NCBI GenBank assembly: GCA_020205615.1
Contig: CM035165.1
Coordinates: 91,574,005 to 91,638,004, forward strand
Reading direction: 5' to 3'
Length of the DNA stretch: 64,000 nt
DNA from: Panax quinquefolius
Taxonomy: Eukaryota > Streptophyta > Magnoliopsida > Apiales > Araliaceae
Position numbers and translations under genes: made by a program. Below are positions 11,959 through 24,329 of the stretch, piece after piece. Below the pieces are notes generated by a model that saw only the letters and a program-made list of their open reading frames with translations, searched no databases and had not been told where the DNA came from. Position 1 is the stretch's first letter. Every line of letters begins with the position of its first letter.

Positions 11959-12897
11959 CTATCGCTCCATCTCAATATTCTTGGCCGTATTGGCCACTGC
12001 TGACACGTCTGTAAACTTATTGTTAATAAGATGTTGACGATATCTATAATGAATCCGCCACTTGAACTTCTCCGCCTGTTCCGCTGCAGTCCCTGCAGAA
12101 ATTCCCGCAAAGCCTGCCAACCTAGTAAACCTCGTCATGAAATTCGTGATGGACTCATCATCTTTCTTCCGAATAGACAGATACTCTCTGGCATAGGCCT
12201 CTTTATCAGCAGCTGGGAAATACTGCTGATAAAAGACCTCACAAAACTCTGCCCAGCTAAGTGCCTCAACATAACCATTACCTTTTGTTGTTTTCAACGC
12301 TTTCCACCATCTCTGCGCATCCCCTTCCAGCTTGTAAGCAGCTAGCAACACTTTCTGATTATCCGAGCACCCCAACACATCGAAAATCTTCTCTAAGTGG
12401 GCAATCCAATTCTCTGCATCAATTGGAGTTGGAGCTAAACTGAATGCTTGTGGTTTCTGCTTTTGAAACCTTTTCAACCACACATACATTGGAGCCACCT
12501 GCTGATCAAGACGATCTGCATTCCATTCCTCCATATTTGCATGCTGACCATTATTTCCCGAATTCTCTGGTTTAGGAATTTCTGGTGGCGGCTGCTGCAT
12601 TGCGTGTACAACCTGTGCCACCAACTGAGGCAAAGCCTGATTCACCGCCTGAGGTAGCCAATTGAGCATTAATCTGATCATTAGGTTGCTCATTGGACCG
12701 ACCTTCACCTCTTCCCCTGTTGTTACCTCACCTTCCACCAACTCTAGCTGATTTTCGAGCCATCTGAGAAAGAGATCACGAATAGATAACGAAGCAAAAT
12801 TAGAGACAGATTCGAATATAGCTGATATGATAGCTGAACAGAAATTTAAATAAAACAAAAACCTAACCCAGAAGTCTACCCATAACTCACAGGTCAA
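11959..12897 (-). pseudogene. Gag capsid domain of element G
   Basis: A 312-codon frame. The retrotransposon gag signature is clear: WIAHLEKIFDVLGCSDNQKV, LEGDAQRWWKAL, SWAEFCEVFYQQYFP, ADKEAYAREYLSIRKKD and SITNFMTRFTRLAGFAG. The first 60 or so codons are probably leader read-through, because gag-like sequence starts near LENQLELVEGE. It assembles the virus-like particle. The frame ends at a TAG that cuts it from the nucleocapsid part. Confidence 0.9.
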
Positions 12898-12928
12898 ACC
12901 TAAATAGGTTTTCTACAAGAAAGAACCT

Positions 12929-12941
12929 GGCTTTGATACCA
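12929..12941 (-). other. Primer binding site of element G (tRNA-iMet)
   Basis: On the - strand TGGTATCAAAGCC lies three bases after the 5' LTR end. It matches the complement of the plant initiator tRNA-Met 3' end (TGGTATCAGAGCC) with one mismatch. Confidence 0.85.
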
Positions 12942-12945
12942 ACTC

Positions 12946-14339
12946 TGTAACACCCCCTTTCCGAAATAGAAAGAGAGGTTACTCAAAACATAACAAAACT
13001 GATGAATTTAATAGCAAGGCTCTAATCCATAAAAGAATAGTCTTGAATTAATTAAATGTCTTAAGACAAACCATAATAAATGCCACACTGGCTCAAACCA
13101 CAATCTGAAATAACTATTACAACTCCAACGTTAACTGACACATCAAGTCTAAACATAATATTTCTAAATCATTGGAATGAATGGAGCTCTCATCACACTT
13201 GCCCTTGATTCCCCTGATTACCTGCCGGAAGAAAAAACACAGCATGAGCCAAATGCCCAGTACGGATATAGAATACAATTAATGAACCGAAATAACTAAC
13301 TCAATTAAATGAAAAGAGACGAAACGAACTGAAACGAAACGAATAAATCTAACACAACAAAATAATAGGCTGAAACAAATGGCTGGGTGTTATTTCATAC
13401 CGAGCTCAGAATAAAACAGAAATATACCTTGCCACACAGGCAAGTCAAATAATGCCACATAGGCAAGTAAAATAATGCCACACAGGCAAGTCACACACAT
13501 TGGACCGCGAATCCAATGCATGTAAAATCGAAAGGTGTGTTTGGCACAAACATCACCAATCCGCAGAACAGAAGAATACAGAAAAACTAGGGTCGACCCA
13601 TACGCCTCCCACAACAAAGCACCAAATGGCCAACTCCCAACGGAGCACAAAACGGAGACACCGTGGACTGATCACACCGCCACGGAAGGTGTCATGCCTC
13701 GGTGCCAAGAGGACATGCCTGTGGTACCCCCACAGGTGGTTATAGCTCAGGTATACCCTACGGTATTCTAACAAAATATAATGTCACAACACATGCGACA
13801 CAACAAAGGGGTTCTAACATGTACATGTTAAACTGAAACGAGATATCAACACAAAGTCTCCAAAAATATTAACATGCACATTACCACAAATATCAAAATA
13901 AATTAGACATATTGTACTAGTCTACAGAGTACAATTATGAGTTCCAACTATGAACGCCAAACGAAACTATCACAATGAATTTGACAAGAAATAATCATGA
14001 GAGGCAATACTAATTAAATTTTGAAATGAATAACGAAACGAACAAATCAAAAATAAATGAGTCTCGTTGAAAAAGTACGGAATCCGTACCTGGATTAAGC
14101 AATGTAATACCCAAAATTTAAACAAGATTATGCTAATCCCCTTCAAGTCAATCTAATAAAATACAATAAAATTTTATTACAAACCTAATCATTAACAACA
14201 TAATATTTTTAAATTTTATCAAGTAAATTTTTATAATTTTATGAACAGGATTAACTAGTTTAAATTAATATACACAATTTTCAATTTAATTCATTAATTC
14301 TATTTTTACTCTTCATAAATCACATACATAAAAAAAATC

Positions 14340-14371
<32 letters not shown>

Positions 14372-14683
14372 TACAACTCATCCTGAAATCAAAGTTGATA
14401 TATATATAATTCTTGCTATACTAGAAAAGTTCAGAACTTCCCAATTGTATGATCACTTTTTTTTAGAGCAATAAGTAAATCTATTATATATATAATTATA
14501 TGGACTAAAACACAATTTTATAGCAGTTGGCTTAAAATCAAGTTACGAATTTAATTTATGTATTTTTTTTATAAGCACATGCAAGCTACTGTTATAGGTT
14601 AACTTTTCAAATTCTCTCTCTCTATATATATAATATACATCAATCATGCTCCATCACAATACCATCAGTCCATCATGCGAACG

Positions 14684-14718
<35 letters not shown>

Positions 14719-15187
14719 AATCAAACAACAATCAGCAGACTTCATGATGTAAATTATGTATTTAGATTTCAATTGATCAATCCAAAAATTTATAGTACAC
14801 AACACATAAAAAAAGTACCTAGTTTGTTTCCTGATCGTCGTTTCCTCTCTTTTCTGTAATCCGGCGCTTCTTTTCTTTTCTTTTCAGTCAATTATCAAAG
14901 ATATGTGAGATAGGTTAGGGTTTTAATTATTATTTATTAATTAATATATTTTATTAACTCTCCAAATTCTAATAGGATTTTAAAATTTTACACAATTATA
15001 AATTAGACCCACTTAATTTAAAGCCCAATTTTACTAATTTAATTTATCCACCACTTATTAATACACTAGCCCCAAAAATTTAAATAACTAGTTTGACCCA
15101 AGATAAATTAATGACAAGGTCCAATTAATATGCTTAAAAAATAAAACAATAATTATTAATAAATAATTTTTTTTTTCGGGTATTACA
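12946..15187 (-). repeat. 5' LTR of element G
   Basis: The partner of 3643-5884, with the same 2242-bp length and termini. GATTT follows at 15188-15192. It carries (TA)n tracts near 14339-14358 and 14689-14715. Confidence 0.95.
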
Positions 15188-16513
15188 GATTTGGTATACC
15201 CATGATCTTTGATGTTTCAGGTGATGAAAATTAACTTTGTCCTGGATGAGGAAAGGAATTTAGAACTATAATTACGATTATGAGTTATACACGTGATTGT
15301 GGACAGGAATTGTTTATTAATGTTACAGGGATAAAACATTATTGATGGACTTTTCACATGGAGAAGATTGATTTTATGGTCTATTTGACTCTTCTAATGG
15401 ATTGCTCGTTCCGCTGCAACTATGGTTGAAAATTTATATCATCTACAATATGTTCTAAATCTCTGATTTATTATTGATGAAGACTATTGATAATTTATTT
15501 ATCTTTAGTCATAATATTCTTTACTGAGTTAGTTGTGCTCACCCTTTTGCTTCACAATTCCTTTCAGGTAATACGAGTGTAGCTGGGTCGAGCGGGGGTA
15601 ACAGGGAAATAGAACGGTGGTAATCATTTAGTAGTTATATTTGTTGAATCAAATAGGGTGAAGCGAACCCAACGTTGGAAGGGTGTTTTGCCACTATCAT
15701 ACAAGATGTCTAATGACATACAACTTCGTATCATCATAAGACAGGGATGTGTTCATCCACTTGCTGAGTATATATACGAGCACTACCTATATATATTTGG
15801 AGTTTGGTTGAAGTATAATTCTCAATTAGAGACGGTGGATATAATGATATGTCAAGAGAAGACACACCATTGGGAAGAATATGATAGTAATCTTCTCGTT
15901 TTTCTTTGGGGTCTATTGGGTCAACCAAGGATAATTTTGTGGCCATATGATATCTATCATAACCTAGAAGCATGGCCTCCCATGTACGAAGGTTTCCTTG
16001 AGCACTTCCCAAAGGTTTTAATTTCTAAAACAGTTTTTGACTGTACCTTTATGTAAGGTATCACTGTGAGGTGTTGTCCATAGTTGGGACATGAGTCATA
16101 GTTGGTATTAAAACTCACAATATATATGTTGTTGTATTTTGCACGACAATTGTAGTAATAAAGTTGTAGTTATTTTCTGTACCATGTATTTGGCGACTCA
16201 GAATAGGTTGGATGGATTGGACATGTTTTGGGGTTGTCACAATAAATAGAATATATAATATTCTATTATGCATAGTGTTTGTATAGTGTCTGCATAGTGT
16301 TTGCATAGTAAAAACTGTTTATATAAAACAGAATACTTTTATAAAGTTATTCGTTTAATTAGATTATAAATAGAATATATTATATTTTATTTAAAAGATT
16401 TTGTTTTATTAGAATATTTTATTAATACTGCATAGTAAATCAATATGGACCGTCCGTTTAAAAGTAATTCAATCTGGACCGTTCATTAATTACTTATTAT
16501 TCAGTCCATTCTC

Positions 16514-16523
16514 TTATAAATAG
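16514..16523 (+). promoter_or_regulatory. TATA box of the element L 3' LTR
   Basis: TTATAAATAG is followed by AGAAGCTTATTCCTTC, the same context as in the other LTRs of this subfamily. Confidence 0.6.
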
Positions 16524-18225
16524 AAGCTTATTCCTTCATTATTTCTTACGAATTCACTGAAACTCTAGAGAGAGAAACTATAGAGAGAAAGAATAAAAGT
16601 ATTATGCTACTTCACTACTCCTATATCCAGTTTCTTCTAAGGTAAGGGGTATTATTTCTTTTGTCTTCATGAAGAGAAATTCTGTTATTCCATTCTTTAT
16701 CATTATGTTGGAATAACCTGTATATGCGAAGTACCACATACATAGTGAAATTCTTCTGTTATTCCATTATTATTATTCTGTTGGAATAACCTCTTTATGC
16801 GAAGTACTCGCATACATGGTAAAATTCTTCTAATATTCCGTTCTTTATTATTACGTCGAATATCCTGCATCGTGTGTTTACGCCGGGACTGGTTCCATTA
16901 CTTATTATTACGCCGGAATATCTTCGTATGCATGCATGCGTTTATCGGGACTGGTTCCATTATTTATTATTACATTGGGAATAACCATGCATGCGAGCCT
17001 ATCGCACGCATGGTGAATCCTTCTTCATTATTCCATTCTTTATTATTCATTGGAATAACACATCATGTGGATTACCACATGCATGGTGAATGATCATTTG
17101 TATTCATTCCTTATTAAATTGTGGAAATGATCAGATGCGTGGATTCTGCGCACGGGGGTGAAGATCCATTTGCAGTTTCATATATTCTATTATACTCAGT
17201 TGGTTAAAGTTTTGGTTTCTATACTCCATTAAATTAGTAGAATATCATGAATATTTGCGCTTCATCCAGTATCTTTTCATGGAAATATTCTTCTGAGCAT
17301 TCTTGAATTTTACTCCACAAAGCAGTATCATGTTGACAATTTGGATGTTATTGAGTTCAGGATAAATTAAGTTATTAATCTTTAAAATTTATTCTTGAAC
17401 TTGTTTTATTGAATTATTATGTCATTGTCATCATCCTAATGCTTATATTGTAATAAAAGTCATCTTTGGCTTACGTGCATAGATGGACTTAGTATGATTA
17501 TGACCAGGGATTATTCGGTATAATCATGACCTGTAATGTTATAAATGATGCGGTAAAAGTCTTCAGTGGCCTATAATGCATTGATGGATAGTTTTTGGTA
17601 TGATTATGACCATGGATTATTCGGTATAGTTATGACCGTTGAAGATTTAATGACTATCCTTGGCCCGTAATACAAGGATGATTATATGATGTGGTTCATT
17701 TATTAAGCTGAGTCTCAGCGATAAAAATTGTTGATAAATATTTTAAATCATAGAAGATAGTAGATATCATGTTCTACTTGACTTTTCTAATGAATTGCTT
17801 ATTCCGCTGCAGTTAAACTTGATGTCTATTGTATTTTATCAGTTTAACATTGTTGAAGACTATTGATAATTTATTCTGCATTATCTTAGTCATAATATTT
17901 CTTCTTCGGGCTAGTTGAGCTCACCCTTTCTTTCACTTTTTATTCTCTTGAAATGAGAATATATTTGGGACGAGTCAGGGAAAGGAGTGACGGTCCAGAT
18001 GATAGTATTAGTAGTCCTCACTATTCTGTTAAATAGTGTGACAATAAATATAATGAGGACTCCTTTGAGTGTGGATATTGTCTAGATGACAATATTCCTA
18101 TTAAAACTCAGTTTATGTATTGTCGTATATTACACGACGGTTGTATAATTAAGTTTGTATTTATATTCTGTACCATATACTTGGCTACTCAAGATGAGTG
18201 ATGTATACCTATTTTGGGGGCGTCA

Positions 18226-19061
18226 GACATAAGAAATAGCATAATCTAATTAGTATAAGTTTTTTAAGGAAAGAAAATTAGTATAAGTTTTGTAAGGTAT
18301 TGTAATAAGTTTTTTAAGGAAAAAAAATTAGTACAATATAATTTTATAAGGAAATATAAGTTAATAAGGAAACAATTAAAATAAGATCATTTTATATAAT
18401 ATTAGTATGTTATTTTTATTAAAATATATGTACAATAATTAAAATAATATTATACTTGGATAATATAGTTTAAGAAAGCGAAAATTTTAACCATATTATT
18501 TTCATAAATTAATTTGTAACTATTATTAAAATATGAGTGTAGTTATATTTCAAATATAAGTATGATTTTATTATTAGTAGGTAGTACATATAATTTTAGA
18601 AGAAAATTATTTTCTTACTGAAAATTACTTTATCAAATATTAAACTATATTATTATTATTATTATAATATATATTGGTATAAAATAATACATTCACTAAT
18701 ATATATGGGAAGAAATTATAATTTTCCCCTTATCATGTTTGTGAGTTTTAAAAATAAAAGGAATTGATGCGATTTTAATAATATTTTTTTTGTTTGTGAA
18801 TTTAGAAAGAGAAAAGAGAGAAAAATATATATATATATCCAAAACAACTCAAGTCTATGTGTTTCGGCAAGGAGGGAGTAGAATGGATGTGTGTATAGAT
18901 TTACTCGATTATATTATAGTTCGTATATGATGTCGGTTAAAGAACTAACAGTTGAGTTACAGCAATTGCTACAGAACTTCCTCCCCTAACCATAGCTGCA
19001 TTACCATGGAAACTAATTTCTAAACTTGCAAGGTAATAAAATTACAAGAAAATAGCTTTGC
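18226..19061. other. AT-rich DNA without a recognised gene
   Basis: Only low-complexity, AT-rich sequence is seen. Positions 18255-18350 hold about three tandem variants of TTAGTATAAGTTTTTTAAGG. No convincing coding frame or RNA gene. Confidence 0.6.
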
Positions 19062-19577
19062 TTCAAGATTTAAGAATCATTAAAAGTATAGCTTATCCTA
19101 TAACCGCTGCAGGTATCACTATCTCGTATCATATGAATGAGTAGAAGAAATTAATTTCTTCATTTAATTGAATCGTTCACAATTTAGTTGTCCCTTTGAA
19201 CCTAGATCTTGGGATCTCCAGTCAACTAGGTTGGGTTTCCATCATGATGATCCTTGTTTATAGGCTTTAAACCCATTCCACTAAAAATGGTACATACTGA
19301 AATCAATCTAGGTAAGTGATTCTTAATAAGAGTATTCTGTCATACTCCACATGTTTTTCAAGATTTAAGAATCATTAAAAGTATAGCTTATCCTATAACC
19401 GCTGCAGGTATCACTATCTCGTATCATAGGAATGAGTAGAAGAAATTAATTTCTTCATTTAATTGAATCGTTCACAATTTAGTTGTCCCTTTGAACCTAG
19501 ATCTTGGGATCTCCAGTCAACTAGGTTGGGTTTCCATCATGATGATCCTTGTTTATAGGCTTTAAACCCATTCCACT
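19062..19577. repeat. 221-bp direct duplication with a 295-bp period
   Basis: 19062-19282 and 19357-19577 are almost identical, from TTCAAGATTTAAGAATCATT to AAACCCATTCCACT. The shared end codes, on the - strand, for GMGLKPINKDHHDGNP, the usual C-terminus of a Ty1/copia polyprotein. It is a local duplication of the 3' end of the copia remnant. Confidence 0.9.
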
Positions 19578-20480
19578 CGAAGTTATTTTTACTTGCTCTC
19601 TAGTCAAACCTTTAGTCAACGGATCCGCTATATTTTCTTTCGACTTTATGTACTCAATAGACATAATGTTGTTAGAGAGCAATTATTTTATGGTATTGTG
19701 TCTAGGAGTGCTCATCGGTAAAAAAACAGAACCGGTACCGAAATGAAATTACCGAAAAAGCAAGAACCAAAACTGGTACCGAATTACTGGTTTCGGTACA
19801 AAATCGGTACCGATTTTTTCGGTTCGATTTTCGGTTATACCGCATGTTAATATATATAATTATTAATAATTAAATACTTTTTTATATATATTAACATTTT
19901 TTTAAAACTAACAAATCATTAACTATTAATAATAATTAATATATAAAATAAAACTACAAAACATTATTAATATATATAAAAAAATTAATAAAACTACTAT
20001 TATATATAAATTATTAATATATAAAAAAATTGTTTAATATATAAAACTACAGAAAATTAATTATTAAATTATTAAATTTTGATTTTTTGTTATTTCGGTT
20101 TTTACCGAATTCAAAAAGTTCATTACCGTTACCGGTACCGAAAAGTGTAAAAAAATGAAAAACCGATACCGAAAAAACTTGTACCGAAAAAAACCGGTAT
20201 CGCCGATTTCAGTATCAACCGGTTCGGTAAAAAACCGAAAAAACCAAATTTTGTGAACACCCCTAATTGTGTCTACGATGAATATGTCTAGACTTACCAT
20301 TATACATGTGACTCTGTCCCCTTCGAATTGTTGATTGACTATCACAATGGATATAAATAGGCGACACAGGTTTATGCCACATAGGAATATCTTCTAAAAA
20401 GTAACGAAGCCATTCAGCTTCTTTTCCAGCCTTATCCAATTAACTAGCACAATAGTCATATAAGATAAGTTAAAGTAATC
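19549..20480 (-). pseudogene. Ty1/copia RNase H and polyprotein C-terminus, split by a MITE
   Basis: On the - strand, 20274-20450 encodes AGKEAEWLRYFLEDIPMWHK, PVSPIYIHCDSQSTIRR, then MYNGKSRHIHRRHN. After removal of the MITE at 19703-20265 the frame continues at 19560-19690 with SIEYIKSKENIADPLTKGLT and SSGMGLKP. This order is specific for the RNase H domain of copia polyproteins. A stop is visible before LDKAG and another after NTIK. Nothing upstream of RNase H (RT, integrase, gag) is recognisable, so most of the element is gone. Confidence 0.85.
19703..20265. mobile_element. hAT-like MITE, 563 bp
   Basis: Ends TAGGAGTGCTCA and TGTGAACACCCCTA are imperfect terminal inverted repeats (TAGGRGTGYTC). 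The flanking ATTGTGTC (19695-19702 and 20266-20273) is an exact 8-bp target duplication. Subterminal DNA is full of ACCGAAA/GGTACCG motifs in both orientations, as usual in hAT non-autonomous elements. No transposase is encoded. Confidence 0.9.
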
Positions 20481-21835
20481 ATGGAGGTATGCTTCAAACA
20501 TCAGACCAAAAATAGAATCGACATGTGATTTCTTTTGACGGCGGTACCGTGCGTGCAAGCTTAGAAGTTTCAGCCATTGTTGCCCAATCCTCTGGCCATG
20601 CCAAGACTCAATTCTTTGCCTTGTGGTTTACGTAAAACCATTGACCAAAACTCTCACACATGTTATATATGTTATGCTAAAGGTCTTTTCATGCTTCTCA
20701 AGTACATCTAGGTTCCTTTTATAATATATTTCTAAATTAGTTATTTCAACAAGTTAGGGTCATGAAACCACAAAACCTATCACGCTTGCTCTCTAAACAT
20801 ACAAGATAGTTATATCACCCATATTAAGCATGCTTGTGTGTATTCATAAGACATACATAAAACTAACACCGCTTTAGTTGAAAATAGGCTTCGTTCATGC
20901 TTTTCTTGAAATGTGCTACACAAGCATGGTATGTATATGTTTATGCTACATGAGCGAGTCTAAGAGTGTCATCAAACATGATCACAAATGCCAGATTTTA
21001 GTCCTCATGGTATCTTGACAATATTCACATTCTAAGCTTGTTAATAGTTTCAACATGCTCATGTTCCTTTACTAATCAAATAGACACAAGCTAAAGGTTT
21101 ATTCATGCATTTCTAAGTCATACTCATATACTTTCAAAGTCAGAATATAAACCATGTAGAAATTATGCATGTTAGCTCACTAGACTAAGCTTCTTATTGA
21201 AAATATTTCTAACATAAGGCTTAACAAATTTTTGATCATGCTCAAAGGAACTATATACACTACAACATGCTCATCTATGTGCAAAATCAGTCATACATAG
21301 CTTACTATCTTCATAATTTGTAGAACATGATCTTTGACATAGTTTATTTTTAAAACTTAGTCCAAATCCCCATGTAAACCATACGCCTTCGTTAATCATG
21401 CAAGTCTAGTCTAAACATGCTCACATTAGGTTAACGTATCCATATATATATCATACACATGTTCACATTCTATCTTAAGTTAAAACAACTAGCTAATAAT
21501 AATCAGATTTGAAAACAGATTGCTCAACTAAATTAAGAGCAATAAATAGAACTTTCTTTATATATATATAAATGTGTGCAATTTTGGCAGTGCTGGTTCG
21601 GTTCAGCCGAAGCGGTCTCCTTTCGCGTAACTCATTCAACCTCAAAAAATTACTCACGAGATCACTCCTAAACACTCATAAATCAATTGCAACATGCTTA
21701 CATGATCATATAACATCTATATGGACATTACCCAACCTCATTAACATATAATTCCATGAATTCAAGAATTTAGATTTCAAGACTCAAGACTCCCCTTTTA
21801 TAGAAACTGAAATTGGAAAGCTAGTAATGGAATTA
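20481..21835 (-). other. Probable 5' leader/LTR remnant of the copia element
   Basis: No gene found. The position upstream (- strand) of the copia remnant and a TATAAAAGGGGAG sequence on the - strand (about 21790-21802) suggest a decayed 5' LTR and leader. No LTR ends or primer site could be fixed, so the call is tentative. Element C begins at 21836 and may have removed the rest. Confidence 0.3.
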
Positions 21836-22036
21836 TGTAAGACCCCAACTTTTTAATGAATAAAATTAAATTTCCTCTATTTATTATTGTGAATAATAAG
21901 GTTTTAAATTGATATAATATTTTGGTTATGGGTGAAATGTGCAAATTTTACAAAATAAGCAAGTGGTTATAAAATAATCATTGTTGTCGGGGAATATTTG
22001 TTTGGTCGTGGAATATTCTTTCTGTCGGGGAATATT

Positions 22037-24329
22037 TGTAAGACCCCGATTTATTTTTTTTAATAAAATTAAATTTCCTCTATTTATTATTTTGAAATAG
22101 TAAGGGTTGATTTAATTAATGTGGTTAGTTATGGGTAAAATGCGCAAATATCTCAAATAAGCAAGTGGTTATAAATATTCATTATTGTCGGAGAATATTC
22201 GTTTGGTCGTGGAATATTTTTATTGTCGAGGAATATTCATGCGTGGCAGTGACAATATTGTGGAGCCCCATAACTTGAAAAGCGATTGGATGAAGAAAGC
22301 GAAAAGTATAAGTTATTTATAAAATAGCAGGCGTAGTTATCAAGTATTAACCTTTGTTGGAATACCCGGTGGTTAAAAACACGATACACGCGTTGTCAGA
22401 CAAGAAGACACGGTATTGCACCAATTATTGATTCTTACGTAAAAGGCACTACTCAATAATTGTTATAGTAGTTACTGTTTAGTATTTTATTTTATTGATT
22501 CAATAATTGTTGCATTGATATTCTATATTACTGTTGTTTCAATAATTGTCACTACACAATATTTTCCATTATCGAAGCAATAATTCATATTATCTGAATA
22601 ATATTATTAGATAACATTATTGGCAATGTCTAGAAAGTTCTGTCTAAGGAAAGGTTTGGTCACCTAATTACGCGCCAGTAAGGAGAAATCCTTATTGGAA
22701 AGCCCCATCTTTCCTGGGAACGGCCTGGTTGTCATTATTGTGATTCTGTAATATTATTTATGAATAATTAATTATTAATTTATACGATGAGGAAAATTTT
22801 AATTATTTTTAATTACAAAAACATTTTTTTGATTTTTGTCATTATTTGGTGGTTGAATTTAGATGGTCAAGGCGGGCTAAGGAAATTAAAAATAAAATAT
22901 TATTATTTTATTAAATTTTCTGCTTTGGTGTTCTAAGCAATTTCCTATAAATAGGGTGCTTAGGTTAGAATTGAAAATCACACCAGAAACTAAAGATTTT
23001 TTTCTCTCTCTTTCTCTCTCTATAATATCGAGCGTATTTTTGTGAGTATTTTAGTACTTTGAGTATTGTAATACGGTGCAAGTTCTTTCAGCATTATATC
23101 CAGTATTCCAGTCAGAATACTATCCTTTTGAGGTAAGGGATGTTATTTTCTTCGTAAGTGATATTATTTCTTCAATATCATTATGCCAAAATATTGGTTG
23201 GAACTTTTTATCAAATTTGGAACTTTTTCATGTCAGAATTACTATTTATGAGTTACTATTCATGAGTTACTACTCACGAGTTACTATTCATGAGTACTAT
23301 TCACGAAGCATGATGATTTTCTTGTGGGATTTCTATCTTTTGGTGTCAGAGTTACTATTCACGTATACGACACTATTCACGTATACGGCACTATTCACGA
23401 ATACGACACTATTCACAGAAAAATTAAATTTTCATTTTTCGTCCAAAATATCTATTATGGATAATAGCTTTGATTGTATCCATGTTTTGATCATTCTTGA
23501 ATTTTACTCCACTATGATTATTTATGAGGTATTTTTGGACATGGAATAGTTGAAATACGAATCCTTAATATTTATTTTGTTGTTTCACTGGATTCATTTT
23601 CTTTAAAATATTTTTCATCATCCTCCGTCCTAAATGATGATATAATTGAATATCTTTGGCCTATAGTGCAAAGATTAATGATTTCTGATGAATATCTTTG
23701 GCCCGTAGTGGAAAGATGAACAGGTGTTTAGATGAACATGACCAACTGATGAATATCTTTGGCCTGTAGTGCAAAGATGAATATTTGATTTCAGTTATAT
23801 ATTGATTGATGTTACAGGGATAAAAGATAGACGATGAACTTTTAAATTCATATATAGAAGATAGTAGATTTCATTCTCTACTTAACTCTTCTAATGAATT
23901 ATTATTTCCGCTGCGAATATTGATTTCAAACTTATTGTCTATTGTATTCTATTAGATTTTTTCCCTGTTGAAGACTAATGATAATTTGTTTTATATTATC
24001 TTAGTCATAGTGTTCTTTACTAGGCTAGTTGAGCTCACCCTTGTCCTTGTTGTTCCATTTTTCTTCTCAAGAGGCGAGAATGTAGCGAGTACTAGTCGAG
24101 GTGTGGAATGATGGTTCTAGAAGTGGTTCCAGTAGTCCTCACTATTCTGTAAAATAGTGTATTAATAATTGTAATGAGGACTTATTTGAGTGTGGATATT
24201 GTCTAGATGACAATATTTGTATTTAAACTCACAGTTTTTATGTTGTATTAATAAAGTTGTAGTTGTATCTGTACCATGTATTTTGACGACTCAGAATGGG
24301 TGTTGTATATCTATTTTGGGGACGTCACA
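22037..24329 (+). mobile_element. Solo LTR S3 (family 1)
   Basis: The 2293-bp LTR starts TGTAAGACCCCGA and ends GGGGACGTCACA. Flanks ATATT (22032-22036) and ATATT (24330-24334) are an exact target duplication. It has no internal region. Contains ACTATTCACG-type repeats at about 23240-23415. Open frames through these are repeat artefacts. Confidence 0.95.
22945..22954 (+). promoter_or_regulatory. TATA box of solo LTR S3
   Basis: CTATAAATAG in the context TTTCCTATAAATAGGGTGC, as in all LTRs of this subfamily. Confidence 0.7.

Larger units (their letters stand above)
3643..15187 (-). mobile_element. Complete gypsy element G (family 2), 11.5 kb
   Basis: A full-length Ty3/gypsy element on the - strand. 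Both LTRs are 2242 bp and nearly identical by eye. The flanks GATTT (3638-3642) and GATTT (15188-15192) are an exact target duplication. The order in the - direction is 5' LTR, tRNA-iMet primer site, gag, protease, RT, RNase H, integrase, chromodomain tail, polypurine tract and 3' LTR. A solo LTR (S2) sits in the integrase end. Stops and frameshifts in gag and protease, an altered RT active site and a truncated integrase core make it non-autonomous, although similar LTRs suggest fairly recent insertion. Confidence 0.95.
1437..16241 (+). mobile_element. Solo LTR S1 (family 1), split by element G
   Basis: The LTR starts TGTAAGACCCCGA at 1437 and ends TTGTCACA at 16241. Flanks are ATAAA (1432-1436) and ATAAA (16242-16246), an exact 5-bp target duplication. 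No internal region is present, so it is a solo LTR left by recombination between two LTRs. It is interrupted at 3643-15192 by element G and G's second target copy. It has a CTATAAATAG box (2789-2798), a run of ACTATTCACG-type repeats (about 3078-3213), a GAGGTAAGGG sequence (about 2970) and a CTTTCAG sequence at 15561-15567 that could be splice sites. Confidence 0.9.
595..18225 (+). mobile_element. 3' LTR of element L (family 1), split by a nested insertion
   Basis: The LTR starts TGTAAGACCCCAAC directly after a purine tract and ends near GGGGGCGTCA at 18225. It is cut at 1437-16246 by solo LTR S1 and everything inside it. The two halves (595-1436 and 16242-18225) read as one LTR once ATAAA is counted once. 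The combined length is about 2.8 kb. The second half has a TTATAAATAG box (16514-16523) and 'GGAATAACC/GGAATATCC' repeats. The first half carries a block (about 1090-1190) that otherwise occurs only in the other LTR subfamily. The 5' LTR lies outside the window, so its target duplication cannot be checked. Confidence 0.88.

Noticed and set aside
11141..12657. Frames on the + strand opposite gag and protease of element G
   Set aside because: Antisense shadows of the gag/protease coding sequence.
23076..23549. 157-codon frame in solo LTR S3
   Set aside because: It covers the ACTATTCACG repeats of the LTR leader; not kept in other copies.
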